From Pandoraea sputorum (GTDB lineage: Bacteria > Pseudomonadota > Gammaproteobacteria > Burkholderiales > Burkholderiaceae), in NCBI RefSeq assembly GCF_000814845.2, contig NZ_CP010431.2, positions 682,001 through 746,000 on the forward strand: DNA of 64,000 nt. Reading direction: 5' to 3'. The notes under the pieces were generated by a model. That model made no database searches, was not told where the DNA came from, and saw nothing but the letters and a program-made list of their open reading frames with translations. Below, in pieces: positions 36,013-44,831 of the stretch. The first letter of the stretch is position 1, and every line of letters begins with the position of its first letter. The position numbers and the translations under genes are program-made.

Positions 36013-36184
36013 AGATGCTCCCAATGGGGGGTAATGTTGCGATTCTTGCAGGACAGTTCAGGTTCCCGTGCATTGATTTTCTCAATGCCGATGACCGTGC
36101 CATAAGGATTCCTTGATGAAACGAAGCCGCCGGGCGTTTATCCCACTGGAATCGATGCATGACATCAGCAAAGGGAGATAGGCG

Positions 36185-36889
36185 ATGGCGATGATCGTGG
36201 CAGGGCGATTCACGACGTTCGATCAGGCGAATCTGGTGGCCAGCCGGTTGTATGACCGGTCGTTTCGACCATCCGACGTATCGGTGTTCTTTCTGAATCC
36301 CACTGGCCAGCACGCCAGGTTTCCGATGGGCGGCGATGTGGATGCCGACGCTGCGGCGCGTCCGGCGAGCCGAGGGGCTGCGCAGGGTGTCGTCGCGGGT
36401 GGGGCCTTCGGGCTCGCGATGGGGGCATTGCTATACGTCGCGATCTGGCGTTTCTGGCTCGTCCCTGTCGTCGGCATGATGGCGGGGGCCTATCTGGGCG
36501 CATTTCTCGGTGCTTTGCGACGCATGCAAAGCCGTGAGCGCGTGTCGGCCAGGCAGGCAGGCATGCGAGACGCCGGGGTGATGCTGGCCACGCACGTTAG
36601 CGAGTCGACGGCGGATACGGCGATTGCCGTGCTGCGCGATGCAGGCGCGGCGGAAATCGAGCAGGCGAACGGTGTGTGGGAAGGCGGAGAATGGCGCGAC
36701 TTCGACCCGGTGCAGCATGCCCATCATGCTCAGGATGTGCCGTCGGCGCGCGAGGTCGAACCCCGCGCCGAGCCGACCATTGGCGTGGCGGCCAATGAGC
36801 GCAGTACGCGGGACGGGCAGGAAGGCAAGGAGGGCCGCGAACGCCGCGACGAGACTCGCGTGCGTCCCCGGCGTACCGACTGGTTGTAG
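36185..36889 (+). CDS. Hypothetical protein with glycine-rich membrane segment
   Basis: This 234-residue protein starts with a possible ferredoxin-like segment (MAMIVAGRFTTFDQANLVASRL). A glycine-rich double membrane span follows at about 66-112 (GVVAGGAFGLAMGALLYVAI, GMMAGAYLGAFLGAL), then a second alpha/beta part (VMLATHVSESTADTAIAVLRDAGA) and a charged, probably disordered C-terminus. This pattern occurs in uncharacterised stress-associated membrane proteins of Burkholderiales. No function is assigned. It is divergent from the Ku operon. Confidence 0.75.
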   Translation: MAMIVAGRFTTFDQANLVASRLYDRSFRPSDVSVFFLNPTGQHARFPMGGDVDADAAARPASRGAAQGVVAGGAFGLAMGALLYVAIWRFWLVPVVGMMAGAYLGAFLGALRRMQSRERVSARQAGMRDAGVMLATHVSESTADTAIAVLRDAGAAEIEQANGVWEGGEWRDFDPVQHAHHAQDVPSAREVEPRAEPTIGVAANERSTRDGQEGKEGRERRDETRVRPRRTDWL

Positions 36890-36929
36890 AATCGACGACG
36901 TCCCTTGATGACCGTTCAGGAGGCTGACA

Positions 36930-37181
36930 ATGCTGTCGATCCATACCGGTTTCGTCGTTTGCCCGACGTGCAAGTCGCGATTCGCCGTGGCGGCCAGTGA
37001 GCCGACCGTTCAGGCGCTCCATGACTATCTTCATTCGGATGCCGAAGTGAAGTGCCCGACCTGCGATACCGTCTTCAAAACGGGCAGCGCTAAGAGCAGT
37101 ATCGAGTTCGAGCCCGTCAACGACGGGGAGACGTTGTCGCCGTCTCCCGAGCGGAGCATCGACGGACTCGATAATCACTGA
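36930..37181 (+). CDS. Small zinc-ribbon protein
   Basis: This 83-residue protein has two CPTC knuckles (residues 11-14 and 42-45), likely coordinating one zinc. The ribosome site AGGAGG precedes the start by 6-7 bases. It resembles small MJ0042-like zinc-ribbon proteins but has no assigned role. It lies 40 bases after the membrane protein gene on the same strand. Confidence 0.75.
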   Translation: MLSIHTGFVVCPTCKSRFAVAASEPTVQALHDYLHSDAEVKCPTCDTVFKTGSAKSSIEFEPVNDGETLSPSPERSIDGLDNH

Positions 37182-37223
37182 ATCTTTGCGCGCGGGTCAC
37201 CGCAGGTCACACGCGTCAGCGGC

Positions 37224-38171
37224 TCACAGCGGCGTCATCACCGGCTCGCCCGCCTGATAGCGGCGGGTATTTTCCATGAACATCGAAAGGGTAGCGGCTT
37301 CCGCTTCCGGCGAGCGGCCTGCGACGTGCGGGCTCAGCACGATGTTCTGCAAGTCGATGAGTGCGGCGGGCGGCGACGGCTCGCCTTCGTAGACGTCCAG
37401 CCCGGCGCCAGCGATCACGCCGTTGCGCAGTGCATCGGCAAGCGCTGCGGTGTCGACGACGCTGCCGCGCCCCAGATTGACGAGAAAGCCGTCTTTGCCA
37501 AGCGCGCGCAGCACGTCGGCATTGATCATGTGATGGGACTCCGCGCCGCCCGGTGCCGTCACTACGAGAATGTCGGCCCATTCGGCCAGTGCCGTCACGC
37601 TGTCGAAGTATTGATAGTGCGACGGGAGGTCGTCGCGACGGTTCCGGTTTCGGTAGCCAATCTGCATATCGAAGCCTTCACCGCGGTTGGCGAACTGACG
37701 ACCGACTGCGCCGAGGCCTACGATCCCGAGCTTCTTCCCGGCCACACCGGGCTGCATGGGCAGCGCGTCGCGCCAGATGCCCTTGCGGCACGCCGCGTCA
37801 TATTCCGGAATGCGACGAATCGCGGCGAGCAGCAGGGCAAAGCCCTGATCCGCCACGGTCGGTGCATTCGCCCCCGCGCCGTGCACCACCACGATGTTGC
37901 GCGCGCGCATCGCCGGAATGTCCAGATTCTCGTAACCGGCACCGAGTGCGCTGACCAGCTCAACGTTCGGCAAATGTGTCAGCTCGGCGGCACTCATGCC
38001 GCGTGAGCCGTTGGTGAGTACAAAACGCACGCGCTCACCCTCCGGTCCCCAGCCTTCCGGCGTCGGGTGGTGGCTCGGGCGATAGATCACTTCGAAACGG
38101 GTTTGCAGTTCGGACAACTGCTCGGGATGCATCGGGATGATGACCAGCAAGGGGGGCAGCGACACCTTCAA
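37224..38171 (-). CDS. D-isomer-specific 2-hydroxyacid dehydrogenase
   Basis: This 315-residue NAD(P)-dependent dehydrogenase interconverts a 2-oxo acid and a D-2-hydroxy acid. The Rossmann motif GLGAVG is at 152-157. The catalytic residues are R235 (LGRGSVV), E264 (YEGEP) and H282 (LSPHVAG). Glyoxylate/hydroxypyruvate reductase activity is likely. It lies downstream of the gentisate transporter on the same strand, 113 bases away, and may be separate. Confidence 0.9.
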   Translation of the reverse strand: MKVSLPPLLVIIPMHPEQLSELQTRFEVIYRPSHHPTPEGWGPEGERVRFVLTNGSRGMSAAELTHLPNVELVSALGAGYENLDIPAMRARNIVVVHGAGANAPTVADQGFALLLAAIRRIPEYDAACRKGIWRDALPMQPGVAGKKLGIVGLGAVGRQFANRGEGFDMQIGYRNRNRRDDLPSHYQYFDSVTALAEWADILVVTAPGGAESHHMINADVLRALGKDGFLVNLGRGSVVDTAALADALRNGVIAGAGLDVYEGEPSPPAALIDLQNIVLSPHVAGRSPEAEAATLSMFMENTRRYQAGEPVMTPL

Positions 38172-38284
38172 TCTCCGTCAGAGGAATTTGGACCGACGGC
38201 GACAGGTGGGCAGGCACCGCGATTCGCCGTCAGTCGACACTCTATCCCTATCCGCGACGGATTGCGCGGCGCGTCAATGCCGGA

Positions 38285-39628
38285 TCAGGCCACCGCTTCG
38301 ACGGCGAGCACGGCTTGCCGGTGGCGAATGCGACCGAGCGTGAGCATCGTGAGACCGGCCAGCACTGCAGGCACACCGATGGCAGCGAACAACGCGGGCA
38401 TCGACCAGCCCATCGCGAGCATCGACGCGCCCCCAACCGACCCGACCACCGAGCCCATGCGCCCGACACCGTTCGCCCAGCTCACGCCGGTCGCGCGGCA
38501 ATCCGTCGGATAAAACTCGGCGGAGAGTGCATTGGCGCCCACCTGTCCGCCCGATACGCAGAACCCGGCCCAGAACACGGCGACCGAAGCGAGTACCGGC
38601 GAACTGGCCAACGGGCCGACGGCAGCTACGCACACGCCTGCCAGTACGTACGCGGCAGCGAGCACGTAATGCGGATTGAAACGGTCCATCAGCCAGCCGA
38701 GCACGATGGCGCCGAGCGTGCCGCCGACCTGAAACATCGCCGTGACGATGGCCGCGTTACGCAGCGTCAGACCGTTGGTGCGAAGCAATGTCGGCAGCCA
38801 GCTCGAAAGCAGATAGATCACCAGCAGGCTCATGAAGAACGTCACCCAGAAGAGCAACGTGCCACGTAGCAGTTCCGGCTTGAAGAGGTGCCGCACCGGC
38901 GACGTGGTCGACGCCTTCATCGCTACATTGAACGTTGCTCCGCGCAGATCCTCATGCGGCGCGATGCGTTGCAGCGACGCGGCCACGCGCTGCGGCGACT
39001 TGCCTGCCATCACGAGATAGCGCACGGATTCAGGCAATACGCGGATCAGAATGACGCCGAGCACGATCGGCATCACGCCCCCCACAATCAGCACCGAACG
39101 CCAGCCGAACGCTTCGATCAGGCCTGCCGAGGCGAGGCCGCCCAGGGCGGAGCCGAGCGTGAAGCCGCAGAACATGGTCGTCACGAGGAACGAACGACGC
39201 GAGTCGGGGCAGTATTCCGACGTCAGCGTGATCGCGTTCGGCATCGCACCGCCGAGACCGAGGCCTGTCAGGAAGCGCAGCGCGATGAGGTGCCACAGAT
39301 CCATCGACCAGGCCGATGCGAGACTCGCGACGCCGAAGAACAGCACCGAGAAGATGAGGATGGTCTTGCGTCCGAGCTTGTCGGCGAGCGGGCCGAACAG
39401 GAACGCTCCGGCCATCAGACCGGCAAGTCCGGCGCCGAACAGCGGGGCCAGATGCGCGGGCGTGAGTGACCATTCGGCACGAATCGCGGGGGCGATGAAG
39501 CCGATGGCGGCGGTATCGAAACCGTCGATGGCGACGATCAGAAAGCACAGAACGACGATCATCATCTGAAACGGCGAGATGCGATGCCGATCGATGAACG
39601 CCGTCACGTTGATGGGATTCGCTGGCAT
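38285..39628 (-). CDS. MFS aromatic acid:H+ symporter of the gentisate operon
   Basis: This 447-residue AAHS-family inner-membrane transporter has twelve helices, with DGFDTAAIGFIAPAI in helix 1 and GPLADKLGRKTIL after helix 2. As the last gene of the 3-hydroxybenzoate/gentisate operon, it most likely imports 3-hydroxybenzoate or gentisate. It resembles the AAHS protein at 26578 closely in these motifs, so the two are paralogues. Confidence 0.9.
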   Translation of the reverse strand: MPANPINVTAFIDRHRISPFQMMIVVLCFLIVAIDGFDTAAIGFIAPAIRAEWSLTPAHLAPLFGAGLAGLMAGAFLFGPLADKLGRKTILIFSVLFFGVASLASAWSMDLWHLIALRFLTGLGLGGAMPNAITLTSEYCPDSRRSFLVTTMFCGFTLGSALGGLASAGLIEAFGWRSVLIVGGVMPIVLGVILIRVLPESVRYLVMAGKSPQRVAASLQRIAPHEDLRGATFNVAMKASTTSPVRHLFKPELLRGTLLFWVTFFMSLLVIYLLSSWLPTLLRTNGLTLRNAAIVTAMFQVGGTLGAIVLGWLMDRFNPHYVLAAAYVLAGVCVAAVGPLASSPVLASVAVFWAGFCVSGGQVGANALSAEFYPTDCRATGVSWANGVGRMGSVVGSVGGASMLAMGWSMPALFAAIGVPAVLAGLTMLTLGRIRHRQAVLAVEAVA

Positions 39629-39689
39629 GGGGTGTCTCCTCTAAGGTGCCAGAAGCCGCGCGAGCGCAGGCTAGCAGTCGCGCGATGGG

Positions 39690-39721
39690 CCCACGCGGTA
39701 GATTTTTTTGTTCCGCGTGGG
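39690..39721 (-). other. Intergenic hairpin, hydroxylase to transporter gap
   Basis: The perfect 9-bp stem CCCACGCGG / CCGCGTGGG has a 14-base loop containing seven T (A on the coding strand). On the coding strand no T-run follows the stem, so it is not a classic terminator. It is one of several hairpins in the wide gaps of this operon. Confidence 0.6.
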
Positions 39722-39738
39722 GTATTGCGGTTACCTGT

Positions 39739-40956
39739 TCATGCGTCGGCCAGCCACGGGGTTTGCGACAGGCAGTTCTCAGCACGCCAGCCGTGCAGCC
39801 ATTGCAGGGCGTCGTAGAACTGCGTCTGCGTGCGGCCTTTCCACAGCGAGTTGCGCACCCAGCGGTCCACGCCCTTGGCGTGATAGACGCGGCCCATGTC
39901 GCGTGCGCCGTAAAGCACACGCGCGGTGCGCGCAATGCGGGCGTGTTCGTAGCGACGGAAGGCCTCGGTGAAGTCACCGTTCGCGGCCGTGTAGGCGGCA
40001 CCCAGCGTGACGGCGTCCTCGAGGGCCTGACACGCGCCTTGCGCGATGTACTGCGTCATCGGGTGCGCAGCGTCGCCGAGGATCGTTGCGCGGCCAAAGC
40101 TCCACTGTTCGACCGGGTCGCGGTCGGCGGTGGCCCAGCGACGCCACGACGTCGGACGGTCGAGCATCTGGTGCGGCAACGCGTCGATGCCTTCGAAGTA
40201 CGACAGCACTTCTTCCTTGCTGCCGTCGCGCACACCCCACACTTCCTTCTCGCGGCTATGGAAGGTCACGACGAGGTTGTATTGCTTGCCGCCGCGCAGC
40301 GGGTAGTGCACGAGGTGGCAGTTCGGACCCGCCCACACGACCGGCGCGTTGACCTGCAAGTCCGTCGGCATGTTCTCGACATCGACCACGGCCCGGTAGA
40401 CCACATGGCCCGTCACGCGCGGCTCGTCGCCGATCAGCACGGCGCGCACGGCGGATTTCACGCCATCGCAGCCGATCACGGCGTCGGCGGTGTGACGCTC
40501 GCCATGCTGGTCGATGACGGTGACGCCATACGCGTCCTGCTCCAGCGACACGACGCGGGTGGCGGTGCGGAACTGAATGAGCGGATTGCGTTGTACGGCT
40601 TCAAGGATCGACAGATGGATATCCGCGCGATGGATCACGGCGTACGGATTGCCGAAGCGTTCGCGATACGGCGCGCCTACGTCGACTTCCGCGATGATGC
40701 TGCGGTCGATGGCGTCGCGCAGCGTGATGTGGTCGGTGAAGACCGAGCGTGCGCGCGCGGCCTCGCCGACGCCGAGCGCATCGAGTGCAGCGAAGGCGTT
40801 CGCTGCCAACTGGATGCCCGCACCGATTTCGCCGATGGTCTCGGCCTGCTCCAGCAGCTCGATCTGCACGCCCTGATTGGCGAGCGCGAGCGCGGCGGCG
40901 AGTCCGCCGATACCACCGCCGACGACCAGCGCTTTGGGTTGATGGGATTGCGTCAT
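39739..40956 (-). CDS. 3-hydroxybenzoate 6-monooxygenase (FAD-dependent)
   Basis: This 405-residue class A flavin monooxygenase converts 3-hydroxybenzoate to gentisate with NADH and oxygen. The FAD motif GGGIGG is at 13-18, and the second FAD motif GDAAHPM is at 294-300. The start at 40956 follows a strong site, GAGGAGAC; the long in-frame upstream extension is not coding. The gene order gentisate dioxygenase, hydrolase, isomerase, this enzyme, transporter supports 3-hydroxybenzoate rather than salicylate as substrate, although salicylate hydroxylases are related. Confidence 0.9.
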   Translation of the reverse strand: MTQSHQPKALVVGGGIGGLAAALALANQGVQIELLEQAETIGEIGAGIQLAANAFAALDALGVGEAARARSVFTDHITLRDAIDRSIIAEVDVGAPYRERFGNPYAVIHRADIHLSILEAVQRNPLIQFRTATRVVSLEQDAYGVTVIDQHGERHTADAVIGCDGVKSAVRAVLIGDEPRVTGHVVYRAVVDVENMPTDLQVNAPVVWAGPNCHLVHYPLRGGKQYNLVVTFHSREKEVWGVRDGSKEEVLSYFEGIDALPHQMLDRPTSWRRWATADRDPVEQWSFGRATILGDAAHPMTQYIAQGACQALEDAVTLGAAYTAANGDFTEAFRRYEHARIARTARVLYGARDMGRVYHAKGVDRWVRNSLWKGRTQTQFYDALQWLHGWRAENCLSQTPWLADA

Positions 40957-40968
40957 GCTTGTCTCCTC

Positions 40969-40983
40969 GGGCAGTGCCTGCCC
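40969..40983 (-). other. Short hairpin beside the hydroxylase ribosome site
   Basis: GGGCAG-N3-CTGCCC is a perfect 6-bp stem with a 3-base loop directly upstream of the GAGGAGAC ribosome site. It could protect a processed 5' end or tune initiation. Confidence 0.5.
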
Positions 40984-41015
40984 TCCTGCTTTTTCATTCA
41001 CTTGCGGCGCACGCG

Positions 41016-41040
41016 GCCAGCGTCGTGTGAGGACGCTGGC
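41016..41040 (-). other. Intergenic hairpin, isomerase to hydroxylase gap
   Basis: The perfect 9-bp stem GCCAGCGTC / GACGCTGGC has a 7-base loop and begins about 11 bases after the isomerase stop. No T-run follows on the coding strand. Confidence 0.6.
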
Positions 41041-41050
41041 TTCACTTGCA

Positions 41051-41692
41051 TCACGCCGAGTAATCCGGTTGACGGCTGGGGGCCGCCGCAAGAAATGCCG
41101 GATGCGTCTCCGCCAGCGCGAACACCGCCATCGCACGCGGATACGGCGACAGATCGCAACCCATACGCTGTGCATTGGCGATCTGCGGGATCAGGCAGAC
41201 GTCGGCGAGCGTGGGCGTGTCGCCGAAGCACCATGCGCCGTGCCCGTACTTCACAAGCAGACGCTCGACACCTGCCATACCTTCGGCGACCCAGTGGCGA
41301 TACCACGCGTCCTTCTGCTCGGCCGACAACCCGAGAGGCCCTTGCAGATACTTCAGGATGCGCAGGTTGTTCACCGGGTGGATGTCGCAACTGATGAGCA
41401 TCGATAGTTCGAGCACGCGGGCACGCGCTTCGATGTCCTGCGGCACCAGACGCGCTTGCGGATACTTCGCGTCGAGATAGTCGATGATGGCGAGCGACTG
41501 ACCGAGCGAGACGTCGCCGTCGACCAGCGCGGGCACGACGGCCGAGGCGTTCACTTCGTCGACATACGGCTGTGCGCGATGCTCACCGACGCGGATGTTC
41601 ACCGCAATGGTGTCAAACGCAAGTCCCTTGAGTGCGAGGGCAATGCGCACGCGGTACGAGGTCGAACTGTTGAAAAAGCTGTAGAGCTGCAT
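41051..41692 (-). CDS. Maleylpyruvate isomerase (zeta-class GST fold)
   Basis: This 213-residue zeta-class glutathione-transferase-fold enzyme isomerises maleylpyruvate to fumarylpyruvate. The glutathione-site segment SSTSYRVRIALALKG (about 9-23) carries the catalytic serine region, and DGDVSLGQSLAIIDYL provides the gamma-glutamyl contacts. The start at 41692 (MQLYSFF) lies 10 bases after the fumarylpyruvate hydrolase stop, so the two are closely coupled. Confidence 0.92.
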   Translation of the reverse strand: MQLYSFFNSSTSYRVRIALALKGLAFDTIAVNIRVGEHRAQPYVDEVNASAVVPALVDGDVSLGQSLAIIDYLDAKYPQARLVPQDIEARARVLELSMLISCDIHPVNNLRILKYLQGPLGLSAEQKDAWYRHWVAEGMAGVERLLVKYGHGAWCFGDTPTLADVCLIPQIANAQRMGCDLSPYPRAMAVFALAETHPAFLAAAPSRQPDYSA

Positions 41693-41702
41693 GACCGTTG
41701 CC

Positions 41703-42401
41703 TCAGACCACGCGCACCGTGATCTCGCCGAGACCTTCCACGGCCGTGACCATCGTCTCGCCTGCCTTGACCGGGCCGACACCTTCCGGGGTGCCCGTGT
41801 AGATCAGGTCGCCCGGTTCCAGACGGAAGAATTGCGACAGGTACGAGACCGTCTCGGCCACGGACCAGATCAGATGCGTGACATCGCTCTTCTGCTTCTG
41901 CGCGCCGTCCACGGTCAGTGAGATCGCGGCCTTTTCGACATGACCGACGCTGGAGACCGGATGAATCGGGCCGATCGGCGCCGACGCATCGAAGGCCTTG
42001 CCGATTTCCCACGGACGGCCCATCTCGCGCATCTTCATTTGCAGATCGCGACGCGTCATGTCCAGACCGACGGCGTAACCCCAAACGTGTTCCAGCGCCT
42101 GATCGAGCGGAATGTCCGAACCCGCCTTACCGATCACGGCGACCAGTTCGGCTTCGTAGTGGTAGTTGCTCGTCTGCGCCGGATACTTCAGTTCCAGCGT
42201 GTCGCCGTATGCGACCGGCAGCACTGCGTCGGCGGGCTTGCAGAAGAAGAACGGCGGTTCGCGGTCCGGATCGAAGCCCATCTCGCGGGCATGGGCGGCG
42301 TAGTTGCGGCCCACGCAGTACACGCGACGCACGGCGAACTGATCGTTGCTGCCGACAACGGGAATGCCGACGACGGCGGGCGGAGTGAAGACGTAGGACA
42401 T
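41703..42401 (-). CDS. Fumarylpyruvate hydrolase (FAH family)
   Basis: This 232-residue fumarylacetoacetate-hydrolase-family enzyme splits fumarylpyruvate into fumarate and pyruvate. The metal ligands are E83 and E85 (YHYEAELVAVIG) and an aspartate in GYAVGLDMTRRDLQ near 114. FCKPADAV and YTGTPEGVGPV are family signatures. It is the second gene of the gentisate operon. Confidence 0.93.
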   Translation of the reverse strand: MSYVFTPPAVVGIPVVGSNDQFAVRRVYCVGRNYAAHAREMGFDPDREPPFFFCKPADAVLPVAYGDTLELKYPAQTSNYHYEAELVAVIGKAGSDIPLDQALEHVWGYAVGLDMTRRDLQMKMREMGRPWEIGKAFDASAPIGPIHPVSSVGHVEKAAISLTVDGAQKQKSDVTHLIWSVAETVSYLSQFFRLEPGDLIYTGTPEGVGPVKAGETMVTAVEGLGEITVRVV

Positions 42402-42433
42402 GGTGATGGACTCAACTAATAAGGTGGAGGGGC

Positions 42434-42481
42434 GATGACCTCGCGCGTGCCATGCAGGCGTGGCTGGCGCGTGAGGTCGTC
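42434..42481 (-). other. Strong intergenic hairpin, gentisate dioxygenase to hydrolase gap
   Basis: A 14-bp stem with two G-U pairs (GATGACCTCGCGCG with CGCGTGAGGTCGTC) encloses a 20-base loop that can fold further. It starts 17 bases after the dioxygenase stop and has no T-run on the coding strand. It may protect the first cistron or mark a processing site. Confidence 0.65.
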
Positions 42482-42498
42482 AAATAGGGAGGTCTCGC

Positions 42499-43536
42499 TC
42501 AGGTGCGGGACTCGCGCAGCAGGTTCAGCGCGGCGAGCACGGGGCGGTCGGAGTAGCTGAACAGCACGGCGTCGTCGAGCGCGGCGAGTTGCACCGGTGC
42601 CCACGACGGCACCACGAAGTGATCGCGCGGTTCGAACTGGAACACGTCGTCGCCGATGCGCACCGTGCCGCGACCTTCAACGACCGAGAACACCGTTGCA
42701 TCGGTGCTGCGATAGGTCTTGCCCTGGAAGCCGGCCGGGAGGTATTGCATGAACGTCGCCATCGTCGGCATCGGCCAGCCGCCGGTCGCCGGATTGACGT
42801 AGCGCAGCTTGATACCGTCCCACGGATCGAGTTCACCGTTGCGATACAGCGTGTCGAGCGCTTCGCGCGAGCGGGCGTACGGGTAGCTGAAGATCGGCGA
42901 CGTCGGATCGCTGACCTTGTGATGCACCGGCAGCATGTTGAAACCGTAGCGCGCAAAGCTGTCGCCCTCGGGGCGCTGCACGGGTTGCTGCGATTCGGGG
43001 TAGTTCTCGGCGAAACCCGCATCGAAGTACTGCACGAGCGGAATGTCGAGGCCGTCGAGCCAGACGACCGGCTCGCCGTCGGACGGATTGCCGTGGTCGT
43101 GCCATGTCCACGACGGCGTGATGATGAAGTCGCCCGGGTGCATCGTGGTGCGCTCGCCGTTGACGGCCGTCCATGCGCCGCTGCCTTCAACGATGAAGCG
43201 CAGCGCGGATTGCGTGTGACGATGGCTCGGGGCGATTTCGCCTGGCAGGATCAGTTGCAGACCGGCGTAGAGCGAACCGGTGATGCTCGACGACCCCGGC
43301 GTGCCGGGGTTCTGCAGAATCAGTACGCGACGTACGGCTTCTTCGGCACTGATGACGCGACCCGCTTCCATCACGAGCGGGCGCACTTCGTTGTATTTCC
43401 AGATGGCGGGCACAACGCGCGGACGCGGCTGCGGCGGCACCAGGCTGTGCAGCGATTCCCACAGCGGGGCCATGTGGTTGTGACCGATGTGTTCGTAATA
43501 GGCAGCGCGTTCGGCGCTTGGGGCGCGGTCGGACAT
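42499..43536 (-). CDS. Gentisate 1,2-dioxygenase
   Basis: This 345-residue bicupin iron enzyme opens the gentisate ring to maleylpyruvate. The N-terminal cupin carries the ligands H105 and H107 ([11 protein letters not shown]) and H146 (WTWHDHGNP). A second cupin near residues 265-330 lacks them, as is usual. The start at 43536 is preferred because GGAGAC lies just upstream; an ATG four codons earlier overlaps that site. It is the first gene of the operon and is divergent from a LysR gene. Confidence 0.94.
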   Translation of the reverse strand: MSDRAPSAERAAYYEHIGHNHMAPLWESLHSLVPPQPRPRVVPAIWKYNEVRPLVMEAGRVISAEEAVRRVLILQNPGTPGSSSITGSLYAGLQLILPGEIAPSHRHTQSALRFIVEGSGAWTAVNGERTTMHPGDFIITPSWTWHDHGNPSDGEPVVWLDGLDIPLVQYFDAGFAENYPESQQPVQRPEGDSFARYGFNMLPVHHKVSDPTSPIFSYPYARSREALDTLYRNGELDPWDGIKLRYVNPATGGWPMPTMATFMQYLPAGFQGKTYRSTDATVFSVVEGRGTVRIGDDVFQFEPRDHFVVPSWAPVQLAALDDAVLFSYSDRPVLAALNLLRESRT

Positions 43537-43676
43537 GCTTGTCTCCATGTTGGAAGGGGGCCCGGTTGGCTCGTCTGGCGGCTGTCGCAGACGGCGTTGC
43601 GTGGTGCTTTTCGGGTCTATGAATAGCGTTATACTCGGCGAGACATATTCTTTGAAATGAAAAAATCATCGGATCC

Positions 43677-43692
43677 ATACGAAAAAACGTAT
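43677..43692. promoter_or_regulatory. Operator-like palindrome in gentisate/LysR promoter
   Basis: ATACG-N6-CGTAT is a perfect palindrome (ATAC-N8-GTAT in LysR-box terms, one base wider than the ATAC-N7-GTAT box of BenM/CatM). It lies about 50 bases before the LysR start, in an AT-rich patch between the divergent genes. It is a candidate site for gentisate or 3-hydroxybenzoate-responsive control. Confidence 0.55.
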
Positions 43693-43741
43693 AGATCGGG
43701 GGATTTGAGCGATACGCACCCGAGGTGCCCGGAGAAAGCGC

Positions 43742-44692
43742 ATGGATTGGACGCAACGACTACGTCTGCGCAACTTGCAGATGCTGCTGACCCTCGCGGA
43801 GACGGGCAACATGAGCCAGTCCGCCGCGTTGCTCAACACGACGCAGCCTGGTTTGTCCAAGTGGCTCAAGGATTTGGAAGACGACATCGGTCTACCGCTG
43901 TTTGAGCGTCAGGCGCGGGGACTGCGGCCGACGTCGTACGGCGAGGCGCTGATTCAGCACGCGCGACGCATCGAAGCGCAGCTCGACACGGCACGCGACG
44001 ATCTCGATGCCATGCGCGAAGGCGGGAGCGGGCTAGTGGCGATCGGGACGTCGGGGGCATCGTCGGCGGACACGGTGCCGCTCGCGGTATTGCTGCTGCT
44101 GCAACGCATGCCCCGTGTGCAGGCGCGCGTTGTCGAAAATACGATGGACCGACTGATGAATCAGTTGGCGCATAGCGAGATCGACATCGTCGTCGGACGC
44201 TCAGCCCCAGAGTTGCAGGACCGAAACGTGCGCACGGAAGCGCTATATCTGGAGCCGCTGCACTTCGTCGCCCGCACGCGGCATCCGGTGTTTTCGTTAC
44301 CGACGGTGGATTGGGCGGATATCCAGCGCTATCGCTGGGTCGTCTGGCCGCGAGGCACGCCGATTCGCAATGCGTTGGAGTCGGCACTGGCCGAAGCGGG
44401 GTATCCGCTCCCGAACGACACCGTCGAATCGAACTCGACGATTCTCAATCTCACACTGCTCAACAACAGCGACATGATCGGTCTGGCGTCGCACCGCACG
44501 GCGAGCCGGTTGCAGGCGCTTGGGGCGCTACGCATTGTGCCGTTACGTCTCGCCGGATTCGGTGGGGTCTCGATGTACTGGCGCGACGATGGTGCGAATC
44601 GCGCCGCCGTGGTCGAAGCGCTTGAGTGCCTGCGCTCCGCAGCGAAACGCTCGACGGGGGATTTGGTGGAGGGGGTTGGGGGGGAGGGGTGA
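43742..44692 (+). CDS. LysR-family regulator of the gentisate operon
   Basis: This 316-residue regulator has a helix-turn-helix at about 5-64 (LRNLQMLLTLAETGNMSQSAALLN, then TQPGLSKWLKDLEDDIGLPLF) and an effector domain at about 92-300. It is divergent from gentisate dioxygenase and is the likely activator of that operon with an aromatic acid or pathway intermediate as inducer. The C-terminal tail is glycine-rich. Confidence 0.92.
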   Translation: MDWTQRLRLRNLQMLLTLAETGNMSQSAALLNTTQPGLSKWLKDLEDDIGLPLFERQARGLRPTSYGEALIQHARRIEAQLDTARDDLDAMREGGSGLVAIGTSGASSADTVPLAVLLLLQRMPRVQARVVENTMDRLMNQLAHSEIDIVVGRSAPELQDRNVRTEALYLEPLHFVARTRHPVFSLPTVDWADIQRYRWVVWPRGTPIRNALESALAEAGYPLPNDTVESNSTILNLTLLNNSDMIGLASHRTASRLQALGALRIVPLRLAGFGGVSMYWRDDGANRAAVVEALECLRSAAKRSTGDLVEGVGGEG

Positions 44693-44831
44693 GCTCGGGC
44701 GTAGTCGCGCACTTATCCGAACTTCCCCATACCCGTAGCACCCCAGCAGAAAACCTTCCCCTCAAACCCCAAAGCGGCCCGAACGGTTTGCTAAACTTGC
44801 CGCCTGTCGAAGTCACTCTCTCGGGGCGTCA

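Noticed and set aside
39646..41394. Long open frame of about 580 codons on the plus strand across the hydroxylase and isomerase genes
   Set aside because: It is antisense to well-recognised enzymes, has an arginine/histidine-rich composition without any fold signature, and reflects the lack of stop codons in GC-rich complementary frames.
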